Source: Methanoculleus frigidifontis
GTDB lineage: Archaea; Halobacteriota; Methanomicrobia; Methanomicrobiales; Methanoculleaceae
Assembly: GCF_030464345.1 (NCBI RefSeq)
Contig: NZ_VCYH01000006.1
Coordinates: 62,001-126,000 of the forward strand
DNA: 64,000 nucleotides
Direction of reading: 5' to 3'
Shown here one piece after another: positions 52,081 to 60,746 of this stretch (the first letter of the stretch is position 1; every line of letters starts with the position of its first letter). Under the pieces are notes generated by a model. That model searched no databases. It saw only the letters and a list, made by a program, of their open reading frames with translations, and was not told the origin of the DNA. Position numbers and translations under genes: made by a program.

Positions 52081-52653
52081 CTACACCTGATATCCGTAGA
52101 GCCTTTTGATCCTTCGTGCGGTCGTCTTCCACCCTTCCTTTCGCATGACCGGGCCGTCACGGCGTTTTATATGGGAGACGCGGAGCCTGATGCCTCCCAG
52201 TGTGTAGACGTCCCCCACGACGTACTCCTGCTCTCCGTCGACAGCCTGGTAGATCGGCCGGGTTGTCCGTCCGCGGTGAATCGAGGCTTTGATGACCACC
52301 GTCTCGATCGCACGCGTCCAGAGCGTCGTCACCTCCGACGCGAATGCGCGCGTGACCCGTCTATCCCCGCTCTCGATGCCGGTTACCTCAACGCCGAAGG
52401 CTTCGTCCCCGCATTCGGCAACGACGAGATCGCCGACCGCGCAGGGATCGTCGCTCGTCATCTCCACCGTGCAGACCTCGGATTCTTTCTCCCTGCTTAC
52501 AATCGTCCTGATGGTGAGGATCTGTATGGCGGGGGGCTTTGGTACGTGGTGGATATGTCCGCACTCCGTGCATTCGACCAGAAGATCCCCTGACTCCTTC
52601 AAGACCCGGTGTTCGCACTCTTCAGCACAGGCCGGGCAATAGATCTCGATCAT
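52081..52653 (-). CDS. HVO_0476-family zinc-finger protein
   Basis: A 190-residue protein with an N-terminal zinc ribbon (IYCPACAEECEHRV, LLVECTECGHIHHV, giving two Cys pairs) and a C-terminal OB- or TRAM-like beta-rich part (VGDLVVAECGDEAFGVEVTGIES, VVIKASIHRGRTTRPIY, GGIRLRVSHIKRRDGPV). This matches the archaeal HVO_0476 family, of unknown function, probably nucleic-acid related. Divergent from the DUF371 gene, with 33 bases between starts, as is common for this pair in methanogens. Confidence 0.85.
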   Translation of the reverse strand: MIEIYCPACAEECEHRVLKESGDLLVECTECGHIHHVPKPPAIQILTIRTIVSREKESEVCTVEMTSDDPCAVGDLVVAECGDEAFGVEVTGIESGDRRVTRAFASEVTTLWTRAIETVVIKASIHRGRTTRPIYQAVDGEQEYVVGDVYTLGGIRLRVSHIKRRDGPVMRKEGWKTTARRIKRLYGYQV

Positions 52654-52686
52654 TCATTAGCAATGGACACCCTCTCCATATAAATC

Positions 52687-53133
52687 ATGAAGGCCAGAGA
52701 CGTTCTGCGGTGTCGAGGACACCCGCTGGTGCAGGGTCTGCATAAAACGACCTTTGAAGTGACCCGCGACTGTGAACTGACGCTCTCCGGAGACTGCATC
52801 ATCGGCGTATGCGCCGATAAGGGGGCCGCCGACCTCGATGATACATTCAAACGCGTCCTTGCCGACGACAGGGCGAATCTCACAACCCGGCTGCGTGTCG
52901 CCGGGGAATCGATCGAGATCCGGTCACGCGGAAGCTCCCGCTTTTCGCTCGATCACCCGACCGATCTCGTCTGGAGAAGGAGCGGTTTTGTCTGCGGGCG
53001 AACTGTCGGTATTTATTCGGATTACGTCGCCAGAACCATCCCGCGCCCGCTCATCGATCGGCTCCGGCATGGTGATGAGATGGTGGTGGAGCTGACGGTC
53101 GAGATTCCTGACGCGGCGCCCTCTCCCTCCTGA
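52687..53133 (+). CDS. DUF371 family protein
   Basis: A 148-residue protein of the archaeal DUF371 family. Features are RCRGHPLVQGLHKTTFEVTRDCELT, SGDCIIGVCADKGAADLDDTF, RSRGSSRFSLDHPTDLVWRRSGFVCGRTVGI and IPRPLIDRLRHGDEMVVELTVEI. Function unknown. Starts 33 bases from the divergent zinc-finger gene and stands alone before the PAS kinase. Confidence 0.85.
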   Translation: MKARDVLRCRGHPLVQGLHKTTFEVTRDCELTLSGDCIIGVCADKGAADLDDTFKRVLADDRANLTTRLRVAGESIEIRSRGSSRFSLDHPTDLVWRRSGFVCGRTVGIYSDYVARTIPRPLIDRLRHGDEMVVELTVEIPDAAPSPS

Positions 53134-53288
53134 AGTGGACTCCTCACCCGCCGGTGGATCCCATAGATAGATTTATTGGTGCGGACGTATCTCCCTCCGT
53201 CATATCGCCGTTTCGGGCCGGTGCTCCGGCACCGGCGCGCGGATATAGAGATGCCCGTGCTGTATGGTCGCCGGGATGAGGATGCGGG

Positions 53289-54908
53289 ATGAGACCCCTG
53301 GAGCGCGAGATAGAAGATGTGCGGCGACGACTGCAGGTGCTCGAGGAGCATGCATGCGGTGATCGGAGGGGCGGGGAGATCCCTGCTGCTACGGCGAAAG
53401 ACCTTGCAAGCGCCCTCGAAACGGTGCTGGCATGCATCGGTGCTGCGGGAGAGCAGTCCGGCAGGCCGGCGGCGGCGGGTGCGCCTGCCGGAGAGGATCC
53501 CGGCCGGTATCGTACGCTCTTTGCATCAGCTCCCGTAGTTCTCATCGTAACGGATCGCACGCATATCATCCGTGAAGCGAACCGGAGGGCATCCACGCTC
53601 TTCGGTGCCGCTGCCGATTCTCTGGCAGCAATGCCGCTGGTGCAGTTTCTATCCGGGGAAGATCCCGGGCTGCTGCGTGCCCGGCTCGACCGCCTTGCCG
53701 GAGGGGAGGATCTTCCGGCCTGGGAGACGCAGGTCCAGCCGGCCGGTCAGGCACCGGTGCCGGTCGTGATCTCCGTCTCGGCCATCCGCGACGATCATAA
53801 CCGTTTTTCGGGATTCCTCTGGGTCTTCCATGACATCTCCCTGCAAAAGCAGCGAGAGGCGGAGATCCTGGAGCGTGAAGAGAAGTTCCGGGCAATCGTT
53901 CAGGATCAGACGGAGTTCATCTTCCGGTGGCTCCCCGGCGGCACCATCACCTTCGTCAACGATATCTACTGCAGGTACCTCGGGGCGACCAGCGACGACG
54001 TTCTGTCCGGGCGGCTGCTCCCCTCGATCCCCCCCGAAGATCGTTCGCTCGTCCGGCAGAACCTCGCCTCGCTCACCCCCGAGCAGCCGGCATCGATGGT
54101 GGAGCACCGGGTTTTCATGGGGGACGGTGAGATCCGCTGGCAGCAGTGGACTGACCGCGCAATCTTCAACGACCGCGGCGAGGTGGCCGAGTATCAGTCG
54201 GTCGGCAGGGATATTACCGGCCGAAAGCGCGCGGAGGAGGCGCTCGGGCTGACAAACCGGAAACTCAGCCTCCTCGCCGACGTGACCCGGCACGACATCG
54301 TCAACCGCCTCAATGTCCTGCTGGGATATCTTGAGATCGCGGAGGGGCAGACGGCCGATCCCGCCCTGCAGGAGTACGTCCTGCGGGCGAAGGAGGCCGC
54401 CTGGGGGATCCGGCGATACATCGCCTTCACCCGGGAATACCAGAGCGTCGGTGTCTGTGAGCCGCAGTGGCAGGATGTGCGCCGGGTCGTCCGGAAAGCG
54501 CTGGCCTCGCATACCCTCGGAGAGATCGCCGTCGATCTTGATATTCCGGCGGTCGAGATCTATGCCGATCCGATGGTTGAGAAGGCCTTTGCCAATCTGC
54601 TGGACAACACGCTGCGGCACGGTGAGACGGTCACGAAGGTCCGGTTCACCTGCACGGAGTCGCGTGGAGACTTATCTCTCATCTATGAGGACGACGGCGT
54701 CGGCATTCAGGACTGTGATAAAAAACGAATATTTCAGCGGGGATTCGGGAAGCAGACAGGTCTCGGGCTCTTTCTTGTCCGCGAGATCCTCTCGATCACC
54801 GGTCTTGCGATCCGAGAGGAGGGCGTGCCCGGGGAGGGGGCCCGTTTTGCCGTCAGTGTGCCGCGCGGGCTGTACCGGCCGACGGATGCCTGCGTTTCGG
54901 CAGGCTGA
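53289..54908 (+). CDS. Cytosolic PAS sensor histidine kinase
   Basis: A 539-residue kinase with no membrane segment. A helical N-terminus (EREIEDVRRRLQVLEEHA) is followed by PAS domains at about 73-188 and 198-312, then the kinase core: His335 in DVTRHDIVNRLNVLLGYL, Asn440 in FANLLDNTLRHGE, DDGVGI (468-473) and RGFGKQTGLGLFLVREIL. The C-terminal core closely mirrors the kinase at 19718 (ILSITG, FQRG-FGKQTG). No response regulator is adjacent. The start at 53289 lacks a strong ribosome site. A Gly/Ala/Pro-rich linker (55-68) separates helix and PAS. Confidence 0.88.
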   Translation: MRPLEREIEDVRRRLQVLEEHACGDRRGGEIPAATAKDLASALETVLACIGAAGEQSGRPAAAGAPAGEDPGRYRTLFASAPVVLIVTDRTHIIREANRRASTLFGAAADSLAAMPLVQFLSGEDPGLLRARLDRLAGGEDLPAWETQVQPAGQAPVPVVISVSAIRDDHNRFSGFLWVFHDISLQKQREAEILEREEKFRAIVQDQTEFIFRWLPGGTITFVNDIYCRYLGATSDDVLSGRLLPSIPPEDRSLVRQNLASLTPEQPASMVEHRVFMGDGEIRWQQWTDRAIFNDRGEVAEYQSVGRDITGRKRAEEALGLTNRKLSLLADVTRHDIVNRLNVLLGYLEIAEGQTADPALQEYVLRAKEAAWGIRRYIAFTREYQSVGVCEPQWQDVRRVVRKALASHTLGEIAVDLDIPAVEIYADPMVEKAFANLLDNTLRHGETVTKVRFTCTESRGDLSLIYEDDGVGIQDCDKKRIFQRGFGKQTGLGLFLVREILSITGLAIREEGVPGEGARFAVSVPRGLYRPTDACVSAG

Positions 54909-54937
54909 GTGGCGGTGTGCAGGTGCGCATCCGGGTA

Positions 54938-55120
54938 TTAGTCCCGCCCGAGCTCGGTGAGTTTCAGCTCTGCGGTGGTGAGAAGATCCTCGCACTGCTT
55001 GACCAGCAGTGCGCCGCGCTCGTAGAGGGCAATGCTCTCATCAAGGCTCGTCTCCCCGTTTTCGATCTTCCGTACAATCTCCCGCAGCTCCTCGAGCATC
55101 TCTTCGTACTTATGCATCAT
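54938..55120 (-). CDS. xseB: Exonuclease VII small subunit
   Basis: A 60-residue all-helical XseB: YEEMLEELREIVRKIENGETSLDESIALYERGALLVKQCEDLLTTAE contains the family patterns ENGE-SLDESIALYERG and CE-LL-AE. It binds XseA to form exonuclease VII. The start is ATG 55120 (ATG 55117 follows directly); the XseA stop TAA at 55110-55112 lies inside, so genes overlap by about 10 bases and are translationally coupled. Length is typical (55-80). Confidence 0.9.
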   Translation of the reverse strand: MMHKYEEMLEELREIVRKIENGETSLDESIALYERGALLVKQCEDLLTTAELKLTELGRD

Positions 55121-56351
55121 AGTCCACACGCTCCACAACGATTCTGCTCCGTCCGCCCTTCATCCGCAGCATCAGCCGGTCGCCGGGCGCGATCTCCTGG
55201 ATGGAACGGACAATCCGATAGTCTTTCGCAGCGATGCAGTAGCCCTGGTCCAGGATGGTCATATGGCTCCTGCTCTCGATCCGGGCGCGGAGTTCCGCAA
55301 GTTGCAGCCTGTCGCGCTGCAGCCGCACGGAGAGTGCCCGCCGGAGCTGCTCCTCCTGCTCGGCAAGCCGCTGCATGCGTTCGTTGATCCGGCGGCTGAG
55401 CCTGTCCGGGTGCATGCGGCACCGGAGATCTTCGACCTCCCGCCGCCCGTCGGCCAGGTGCCGGATCAGATGCACCTGAATCCGTTCGGTTATCGTGCCG
55501 AGATCCGCGAGAAGGTCCTTTTTGTCCGGGACTGCCGACTCCGCCGCGGCGGACGGCGTGGGTGCCCGGAGATCCGCGGCGAAGTCGCAGAGTGCGACGT
55601 CCACCTCGTGGCCGACCGCGCTGATCACCGGTGTCCTGCACGCCGCCACGGCGCGGACGACCTCCGGATGGTTGAAGGGGAAGAGGTCCTCAAAGCTCCC
55701 TCCCCCGCGCCCGACGATGATCACATCGGCAAGGCCGTCTATCCGGCGGAGCGCATCTGCGATATCGCGGTGCGCCGTCTCGCCCTGCACCGCCGTCGGT
55801 GAGAGGACAATCTCGGCCGGGAACCGGCGCTGCACGACGTTGACGATATCCTGCAGTGCGGCGCCGGTGGCCGACGTAACCACCCCTATCCGTGAGGGGA
55901 ACCGGGGAAGGGGTTTCTTCCGCTCCGGTGAAAAGAGCCCTTCACGCTCGAGCTCTTTCTTCCACTCCTCGACGAGGAGGTGCTTCTCTCCCCTGCCGGC
56001 GGGCAGCATCTCCCGGACGATCAGCTGATATTTTCCGTGCGGCTCGTAGACCTCGACCGATCCCGTCACCAGAACGTCCATGCCGTTCTCGGGCTCGAAC
56101 GTCAGAGCGCGTGCACTCGTCCGCCACATGATGCAGTTGATGACGGCGCTCCCGGAGCGGTTCTGTTCGCTGAGCGAGAAGTAGCGGTGACCGGAACCAT
56201 GGTTTTTATAGTTGGTCACCTCTCCCCGCACCCACAGGTGCCGGAGACGTGGATCGTCCAGAAGGTCGCAGATCAGCCCCGAGACTTCCGATACGCGCAG
56301 AACCTCTGTGCCGTGCATATCAGGACGGCCGATGTTGCCGCAGCAGTCCAT
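55110..56351 (-). CDS. xseA: Exonuclease VII large subunit
   Basis: The large subunit of exonuclease VII (about 413 residues), which digests single-stranded DNA from both ends. An N-terminal OB-fold (VRGEVTNYKNHGSGHRYFSL) precedes the catalytic domain: FPSRIGVVTSATGAALQDI, TAVQGETAHRDI, DVIIVGRGGGSFEDLFPFN, TPVISAVGHEVDVALCDFAADLRAPTPSAAAE. The C-terminal coiled coil (RRINERMQRLAEQEEQLRRAL) binds XseB. Bacterial in origin; scattered in archaea. ATG 56351 is chosen; GTG 56354 and ATG 56318 are alternatives. Divergent from the TIM-barrel gene by 39 bases. Confidence 0.93.
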   Translation of the reverse strand: MDCCGNIGRPDMHGTEVLRVSEVSGLICDLLDDPRLRHLWVRGEVTNYKNHGSGHRYFSLSEQNRSGSAVINCIMWRTSARALTFEPENGMDVLVTGSVEVYEPHGKYQLIVREMLPAGRGEKHLLVEEWKKELEREGLFSPERKKPLPRFPSRIGVVTSATGAALQDIVNVVQRRFPAEIVLSPTAVQGETAHRDIADALRRIDGLADVIIVGRGGGSFEDLFPFNHPEVVRAVAACRTPVISAVGHEVDVALCDFAADLRAPTPSAAAESAVPDKKDLLADLGTITERIQVHLIRHLADGRREVEDLRCRMHPDRLSRRINERMQRLAEQEEQLRRALSVRLQRDRLQLAELRARIESRSHMTILDQGYCIAAKDYRIVRSIQEIAPGDRLMLRMKGGRSRIVVERVDYDA

Positions 56352-56390
56352 CACAATCTATTAGGGTGATAATTTATATCAAGGTGTATT

Positions 56391-57212
56391 ATGGGTCGTT
56401 TTGCCGTTTCGAGTATGCTCTTCCACGAGTATCCCTGCGAGTACATCTTCGATTACGCAGAAGAGGCCGGTCTCGACGGCATTGAGTTCTGGGTCGAGAC
56501 CCCGCATTTCTGGCTCCGCGGCAGGCCGGAGGGCGATCTCGCCGCCTGTATAGAGAGCCACCCCGCCCTTTCGCCGATAACCCTGCACGCGCCTTCGCTC
56601 GACCTGAATCCCACCTCCATCAACCCGCGCGTTGCGGAGGTCTCGGTCGATTATACCATCGAGGCGATCGAGCTTGCGGAGCGGGTGGGTGCCGGGGTGA
56701 TCACGATCCACCCGGGGAAGCGCACCGCACGGAGGGTGCCGAGCGCGTACGATTATGAGCGGTTTGAGGGTTACATCGGGAAAGTCCGGGAAACCACCGA
56801 GGGCAAACGCGTGAAGGTCGCGATAGAGAACCTTGAACCGAGAGTGAACGCACTCCTCTACACGCCGGAAGGTGCCGCTGAGGTGCTGGAGCGTGAACCG
56901 TGGCTGTATTTTACCCTGGATATGGGGCATGCTCTGATGGTCTCGGTCGACGAGACGATCCGGTTCATCGACCTCTGCGGCGACCGGCTGGTCAACGTCC
57001 ACGTCAGTGCCACCAGGGACGGCAAGCCTCATTACCCGATCAGCAACGACGGGAATGCACAGGTCGTCCTCCGGGAGCTGGCCGACCGGGGATACAATGG
57101 ATATCTGACGCTCGAACTGCAGGATCTGCATTTTGAACACGAGCTGACGAGCGAAGAGAAGATCACTCTGCTGATGCGGGAGCAGGCTGTTCTACGTGAT
57201 TCAATGGCCTGA
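56391..57212 (+). CDS. Sugar phosphate isomerase/epimerase (AP endonuclease-2 TIM barrel)
   Basis: A 273-residue TIM barrel of the xylose isomerase-like/endonuclease IV family. Metal-ligand strands are visible: GLDGIEFWVETP, ITLHAPSLD, GVITIHPGKRT, VKVAIENLEPR, LYFTLDMGHA, LVNVHVSATRDGKPH and YLTLELQDL, giving Glu, His and Asp ligands in order. These features fit sugar phosphate isomerase/epimerases more than DNA repair nucleases, but the substrate is not evident. Starts 39 bases from the xseA start on the opposite strand. Confidence 0.85.
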   Translation: MGRFAVSSMLFHEYPCEYIFDYAEEAGLDGIEFWVETPHFWLRGRPEGDLAACIESHPALSPITLHAPSLDLNPTSINPRVAEVSVDYTIEAIELAERVGAGVITIHPGKRTARRVPSAYDYERFEGYIGKVRETTEGKRVKVAIENLEPRVNALLYTPEGAAEVLEREPWLYFTLDMGHALMVSVDETIRFIDLCGDRLVNVHVSATRDGKPHYPISNDGNAQVVLRELADRGYNGYLTLELQDLHFEHELTSEEKITLLMREQAVLRDSMA

Positions 57213-57306
57213 AGCGCTGGTTTTATAATCTCTGACCACGACTTTATTGTCGTTACAGACACACATGAATATCGTTATGATGCGGCCGTTATGCGGCGTG
57301 GAATGA

Positions 57307-58584
57307 ATGGTAGTCGTAGATATTTTAACCGTAGAAATAATTCTCTTTATTGTCTGTCTGCTCCTGTCCGGTTTTTTCTCCAGTTCCGAGGTGGCACTGA
57401 TATCGATCACGCGGGCAAAGGTCCGTGCACTCGTCGGTCAGGGCCGGAAAGGGGCGGGCGCGCTTGACAGCCTGAAGAAATCTCCCGATCACATCCTGAT
57501 CACCATCCTCATCGGGAACAATATCGTCAACGTAGCTGCGGCGGCGCTTGCAACCGCGATTGCCATCGAGTTCTACGGGGATGCCGGTGTCGGTATCGCC
57601 ACCGGCGTCGTTGTGCTCCTGATGCTGATCTTCGGTGAGATTGGGCCGAAGATGTATGCCGCCCGCAATACCGAGAGCCTTGCGCTCCGGGTCGCACGGC
57701 CGATTCAGGGTCTTTCAAAGGTACTCTATCCGCTGCTCTGGTTGTTCGACCTGGCAAAGCAGCGGTTCGCCTTCAGCCCGGGCCTGACCGAGCCGGCCGT
57801 TACGGAGGCGGAGATCAAGGAGTGGATCGACGTCGGGGAAGAGGAAGGAACCATCGAGCAGGAAGAGCGCGAGATGCTCTACTCGGTGCTCCGTTTCGGC
57901 GACACGACCGTCCGTGAGGTGATGACGCCCCGGTTCGACGTCGTGCTGATCGACGATACGAGCACGCTGGAGGGAGCAATCAACATCTTCAACGAAACGG
58001 GCTTTTCCCGGATTCCCGTGTTCCACGATCATATGGACAACGTGGTCGGGCTGCTGAACGTCAAAGATGTCTTTGCCGCGGTCTTCCGGCAGCGGTCGAA
58101 CGTAACCATCAAAGACCTTATGTATGAGCCGTACTTCATACCGGAGAGCAAGAAGATCGACGAGCTCCTTAAGGAGCTGCAGGTGAAGAAGATGCACATG
58201 GCTGTCGTGCTCGATGAGTATGGATCGTTCGCCGGCATCGTCACGGTCGAGGATATGCTCGAAGAACTCGTGGGCGAGATCATGGACGAGTTCGACGAGG
58301 AAGAGCCCGAGGTGCAGCAGATCGAGGACGGTGTCTATGTCGTGGATGCGCGTGCATGGGTCGACCGGCTGAACGAGGACCTCGAGATCGACCTGCCTGA
58401 GAACGAGTCCTACGAGAGTGTCGGCGGCCTTGTGATCGACCGGCTCGGCCATATCCCCCGGCGCGGAGAGGTGGTCACACTCGAGGAGACGGCCATAACG
58501 CTCGTCGTCATGCAGATGCGGGGGAGGCGGATCACGAAGGTGAAGGTGATCCTCTCGCCGCCGGCTCAAGGCGAACCCCGGTGA
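57307..58584 (+). CDS. CNNM/CorC-like transporter (DUF21, CBS pair, CorC_HlyC)
   Basis: A 425-residue membrane protein. Residues 1-180 are the DUF21/CNNM transmembrane domain with three to four helices (IILFIVCLLLSGFFSSSEVALIS, SLKKSPDHILITILIGNNIVNV, LLMLIFGEIGPKMYAAR). A CBS pair follows (about 200-325, VMTPRFDVVLIDDTSTLEGA, LMYEPYFIPESKKIDELL), then CorC_HlyC (about 330-420, YVVDARAWVDRLNEDLEIDLP). Family members move Mg2+ or Co2+ and are sodium-coupled in some cases. Coupled downstream to purN, whose start is about 30 bases later. Confidence 0.93.
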   Translation: MVVVDILTVEIILFIVCLLLSGFFSSSEVALISITRAKVRALVGQGRKGAGALDSLKKSPDHILITILIGNNIVNVAAAALATAIAIEFYGDAGVGIATGVVVLLMLIFGEIGPKMYAARNTESLALRVARPIQGLSKVLYPLLWLFDLAKQRFAFSPGLTEPAVTEAEIKEWIDVGEEEGTIEQEEREMLYSVLRFGDTTVREVMTPRFDVVLIDDTSTLEGAINIFNETGFSRIPVFHDHMDNVVGLLNVKDVFAAVFRQRSNVTIKDLMYEPYFIPESKKIDELLKELQVKKMHMAVVLDEYGSFAGIVTVEDMLEELVGEIMDEFDEEEPEVQQIEDGVYVVDARAWVDRLNEDLEIDLPENESYESVGGLVIDRLGHIPRRGEVVTLEETAITLVVMQMRGRRITKVKVILSPPAQGEPR

Positions 58585-58613
58585 GGGATGCATCTGCCGG
58601 AGGTAGTGTTACT

Positions 58614-59240
58614 ATGCATCCAGACCAAAGACATTCTATGAAACGGATTGCCGTGCTTGCTTCGGGGCGGGGATCGAACTTTCAGGCTGTCATCGACGGC
58701 ATCGCGTCGGGGTATATCCCGGCCGTCTGCGTCGGACTGATCACCGACAACCCTGGCGCATATGCCATCGAGCGCGCGAAACGAGCGGGTATTCCCGTTA
58801 CCGTCGTCGACTTTCGGAGTTTTGCCGGCAAGCAGGCGTATGAGGATGCCCTTCTCGCCGCTATGCAGGAGAGCGGCGCCAACCTCTTCGTCCTTGCCGG
58901 GTATATGCGGATCCTGGGCGCCGGGATCGTCCATGCTTTCTCCGGGCGGATGATGAATATCCATCCTGCCCTGCTCCCCGCGTTCTCGGGGCTGCACGCG
59001 CAGCGCCAGGCGGTGGAGTACGGCGTCAAGGTGTCGGGATGCACGGTGCACCTGGTGGACGAAGGGATGGATTCCGGGCCGATCGTCCTGCAGCGGTGCG
59101 TGCCGGTGCTCGAAGGCGACGATGAACATACGCTTGCGGAGCGTATCCTCGGCGAAGAGCACCGGGCTCTTCCCGAGGCGGTCAGGCTCTTCTGTGAAGA
59201 TCGATTGCTGGTTGACGGGCGGCGCGTCCGGATCCGGTGA
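58614..59240 (+). CDS. purN: Phosphoribosylglycinamide formyltransferase
   Basis: A 208-residue PurN transferring a formyl group from 10-formyl-tetrahydrofolate to GAR in purine synthesis. Motifs: IAVLASGRGSNFQAVIDGI, DFRSF, LFVLAGYMRILGAGIV and MNIHPALLPAFSGLHAQRQAVEYGVKVSGCTVHLVDEGMDSGPIVLQ, which holds the catalytic His and Asp. ATG 58614 is chosen because GGAGGT lies 9 nt upstream; ATG 58638 lacks one. Methanogens often use ATP/formate PurT instead or as well, so cofactor supply may differ here. Confidence 0.94.
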   Translation: MHPDQRHSMKRIAVLASGRGSNFQAVIDGIASGYIPAVCVGLITDNPGAYAIERAKRAGIPVTVVDFRSFAGKQAYEDALLAAMQESGANLFVLAGYMRILGAGIVHAFSGRMMNIHPALLPAFSGLHAQRQAVEYGVKVSGCTVHLVDEGMDSGPIVLQRCVPVLEGDDEHTLAERILGEEHRALPEAVRLFCEDRLLVDGRRVRIR

Positions 59241-59256
59241 TTGTCCCCGGTCTCCC

Positions 59257-59270
59257 TATTCTTATATATC
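59257..59270 (+). promoter_or_regulatory. TATA box of the rnp4 superoperon
   Basis: TATTCTTATATATC lies about 50-60 bases before the rnp4 ATG, leaving a leader that carries GGGAG. Confidence 0.5.
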
Positions 59271-59318
59271 CTCTCCCTGCGAACTTTTAGGGACTCAAGG
59301 TTACTTGGGAGCAGTGCA

Positions 59319-59639
59319 ATGGCGGCAAAGGCGCGAAAGACCAACCACCGGAGACTTGCCCGAGAACGCATCGAGGCGCTCTTTCGGCAGGCGGCTCTCT
59401 TCTACCCGGAAAACCCCGAATGGAGCAGACGGTGTGTGGAGCGTGCGCGGAAGATCGCCATGCGCCAGCGGGTCAGGATAGACCGGCGTTTCAAAAGGCG
59501 GTTCTGCCGCCGTTGCAATGCGTACCTTGTTCCGGGAGCAAATATGCGAGTGCGGATACACCGGGGATGCGTGATCGTTACCTGCCTTGTCTGCGGACAC
59601 CGGTCACGATATCCGGCAGTGAGGTCACAGCATGGATAA
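59319..59639 (+). CDS. rnp4: RNase P protein component 4
   Basis: A 106-residue archaeal Rpr2/Rpp21 subunit of RNase P, which trims tRNA 5' leaders. Two zinc-binding CxxC pairs are seen: CRRCNAYLVPG and CLVCGHRSRYP, after a basic helical N-terminus (ARKTNHRRLARERIEAL). Start ATG 59319 with GGGAG 7 nt upstream; the frame from 59241 is longer but unsupported. It overlaps the CRM gene by 8 bases, starting a ribosome-related superoperon. Confidence 0.93.
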   Translation: MAAKARKTNHRRLARERIEALFRQAALFYPENPEWSRRCVERARKIAMRQRVRIDRRFKRRFCRRCNAYLVPGANMRVRIHRGCVIVTCLVCGHRSRYPAVRSQHG

Positions 59640-59892
59640 AGCGATGATCCACCATCTGAAGCCCACGATCTGGATCGGCAAACGGGGCTGCACGGAAGAT
59701 ATTATCGATGAGATTAAACGCCAGGTCAAAGACCGCAAGGTGATTAAGGTCAAATGGCTCCGGAATACGGAGATCGATCCGGAAGCGATTGCAACCGCTG
59801 CAGGCGCCGACCTTGTCAATGTACGGGGCAGAACGATGGTGCTGGCGGAGCGGACCGGCAGGCGCCAGCAGGGAGATTCTCGAAATATATAA
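59632..59892 (+). CDS. YhbY/CRM-domain RNA-binding protein
   Basis: An 86-residue CRM domain (YhbY-like), LKPTIWIGKRGCTEDIIDEI with a GKxG-type loop, KVIKVKWLRNTEI and VNVRGRTMVLAER. It binds pre-50S RNA in bacteria and is common in archaea beside RNase P genes. It overlaps rnp4 by 8 bases. Confidence 0.9.
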   Translation: MDKAMIHHLKPTIWIGKRGCTEDIIDEIKRQVKDRKVIKVKWLRNTEIDPEAIATAAGADLVNVRGRTMVLAERTGRRQQGDSRNI

Positions 59893-59894
59893 AA
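59883..59894 (+). promoter_or_regulatory. Internal TATA box before S19e
   Basis: AAATATATAAAAC overlaps the CRM gene end. It is about 50 bases before the S19e ATG, giving a leader of ~30 bases with a GGTGAGG ribosome site. This suggests S19e can also be made from its own promoter. Confidence 0.45.
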
Positions 59895-59943
59895 CATCAC
59901 TGAACGAATATGTAAAGACTGTTAGCGATGGTGAGGATTATCA

Positions 59944-60393
59944 ATGACAACCGTATATGATATCCCTGCTGATATGTTCATTCGGCAGGTTGCAGAAGAA
60001 CTGAAGAGTACCCCGCAGGTTCAGCCCCCCGACTGGGCGGCGTTCGCCAAGACGGGAGTTCACCGAGAAATGCCCCCCGAAGACCCCGACTGGTGGTACG
60101 TGCGTGCCGCTTCGGTCCTGCGGCGCGTCTACGTCGACGGCCCTGTCGGCATCCAGAGGATGCGGAGTTTTTACGGTGGAAAGCGTGACCGGGGCTCGAA
60201 CCCCTACCAGTTCAGGAGGGGCAGCGGCTCGATCCTGCGCAAGGTTCTCCAGCAGCTCGAAGCCGCAGGGTATGTTGCGCAGAAAAAGGACGGGCGCGTT
60301 GTCACGGCGGCCGGAAGGTCGTTCCTGGACAATGTTGCAAACGGCATGAAGGCACAGGCCCTCGAGGTCGCGCCCGGGCTTGCCAAATACTAA
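59944..60393 (+). CDS. rps19e: Ribosomal protein S19e
   Basis: A 149-residue archaeal/eukaryotic S19e: MTTVYDIPADMFIRQVAEEL, DWWYVRAASVLRRVYVDGPVGIQRMRSFYGGKRDRGSNP, and FRRGSGSILRKVLQQLEAAGYV. It belongs to the small subunit head and is absent from bacteria. Stop is 15 bases before the PDCD5 gene. Ribosome site GGTGAGGATTATCA precedes the start. Confidence 0.96.
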   Translation: MTTVYDIPADMFIRQVAEELKSTPQVQPPDWAAFAKTGVHREMPPEDPDWWYVRAASVLRRVYVDGPVGIQRMRSFYGGKRDRGSNPYQFRRGSGSILRKVLQQLEAAGYVAQKKDGRVVTAAGRSFLDNVANGMKAQALEVAPGLAKY

Positions 60394-60407
60394 CGGAGGA
60401 AGATCTG

Positions 60408-60746
60408 ATGGGAGACGACGAACTCGCTGACCTTCGTCGCCGGCGAATGGAGCAGTTGCAGCGGCAGACGGCGGATCAGCAGGCAATGGACGAGGAGCTC
60501 GAGCGCCAGAAGCAGATGGAATCGCAGATTCATATGGTGCTGATGGAGATCCTCGAGCCGGAAGCGAGGGAGCGGCTCAACACCATCAAATTGACCCGTC
60601 CTGAGTTTGCAAAGGCAGTTGAACAGCAACTTGTCATGCTCGCACAGAGTGGCCGGATCCAGAAGCGGATCACGGACGACCAGCTGAAAGAGCTGCTCCG
60701 CCAGCTTGTCCCCTCGAAGAGAGACTACAAGATCACACGCAAGTGA
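60408..60746 (+). CDS. PDCD5-family DNA/ribosome-associated protein
   Basis: A 112-residue PDCD5/TFAR19 homologue: LADLRRRRMEQLQRQTADQQAMDEELERQKQ is a long basic helix, then ILEPEARERLNTIKLTRPEFAKAVEQQLVMLAQSGRIQKRITDDQLKELLRQL. Archaeal members bind DNA in vitro and associate with ribosome operons. Stop and the next start share TGATG. Confidence 0.95.
   Translation: MGDDELADLRRRRMEQLQRQTADQQAMDEELERQKQMESQIHMVLMEILEPEARERLNTIKLTRPEFAKAVEQQLVMLAQSGRIQKRITDDQLKELLRQLVPSKRDYKITRK

Noticed and set aside
60190-60215. GGGGCTCGAACCCC looked like a tRNA T arm
   Set aside because: It lies inside the S19e coding sequence (GSNPYQFRRG) and no acceptor, D or anticodon arms surround it.
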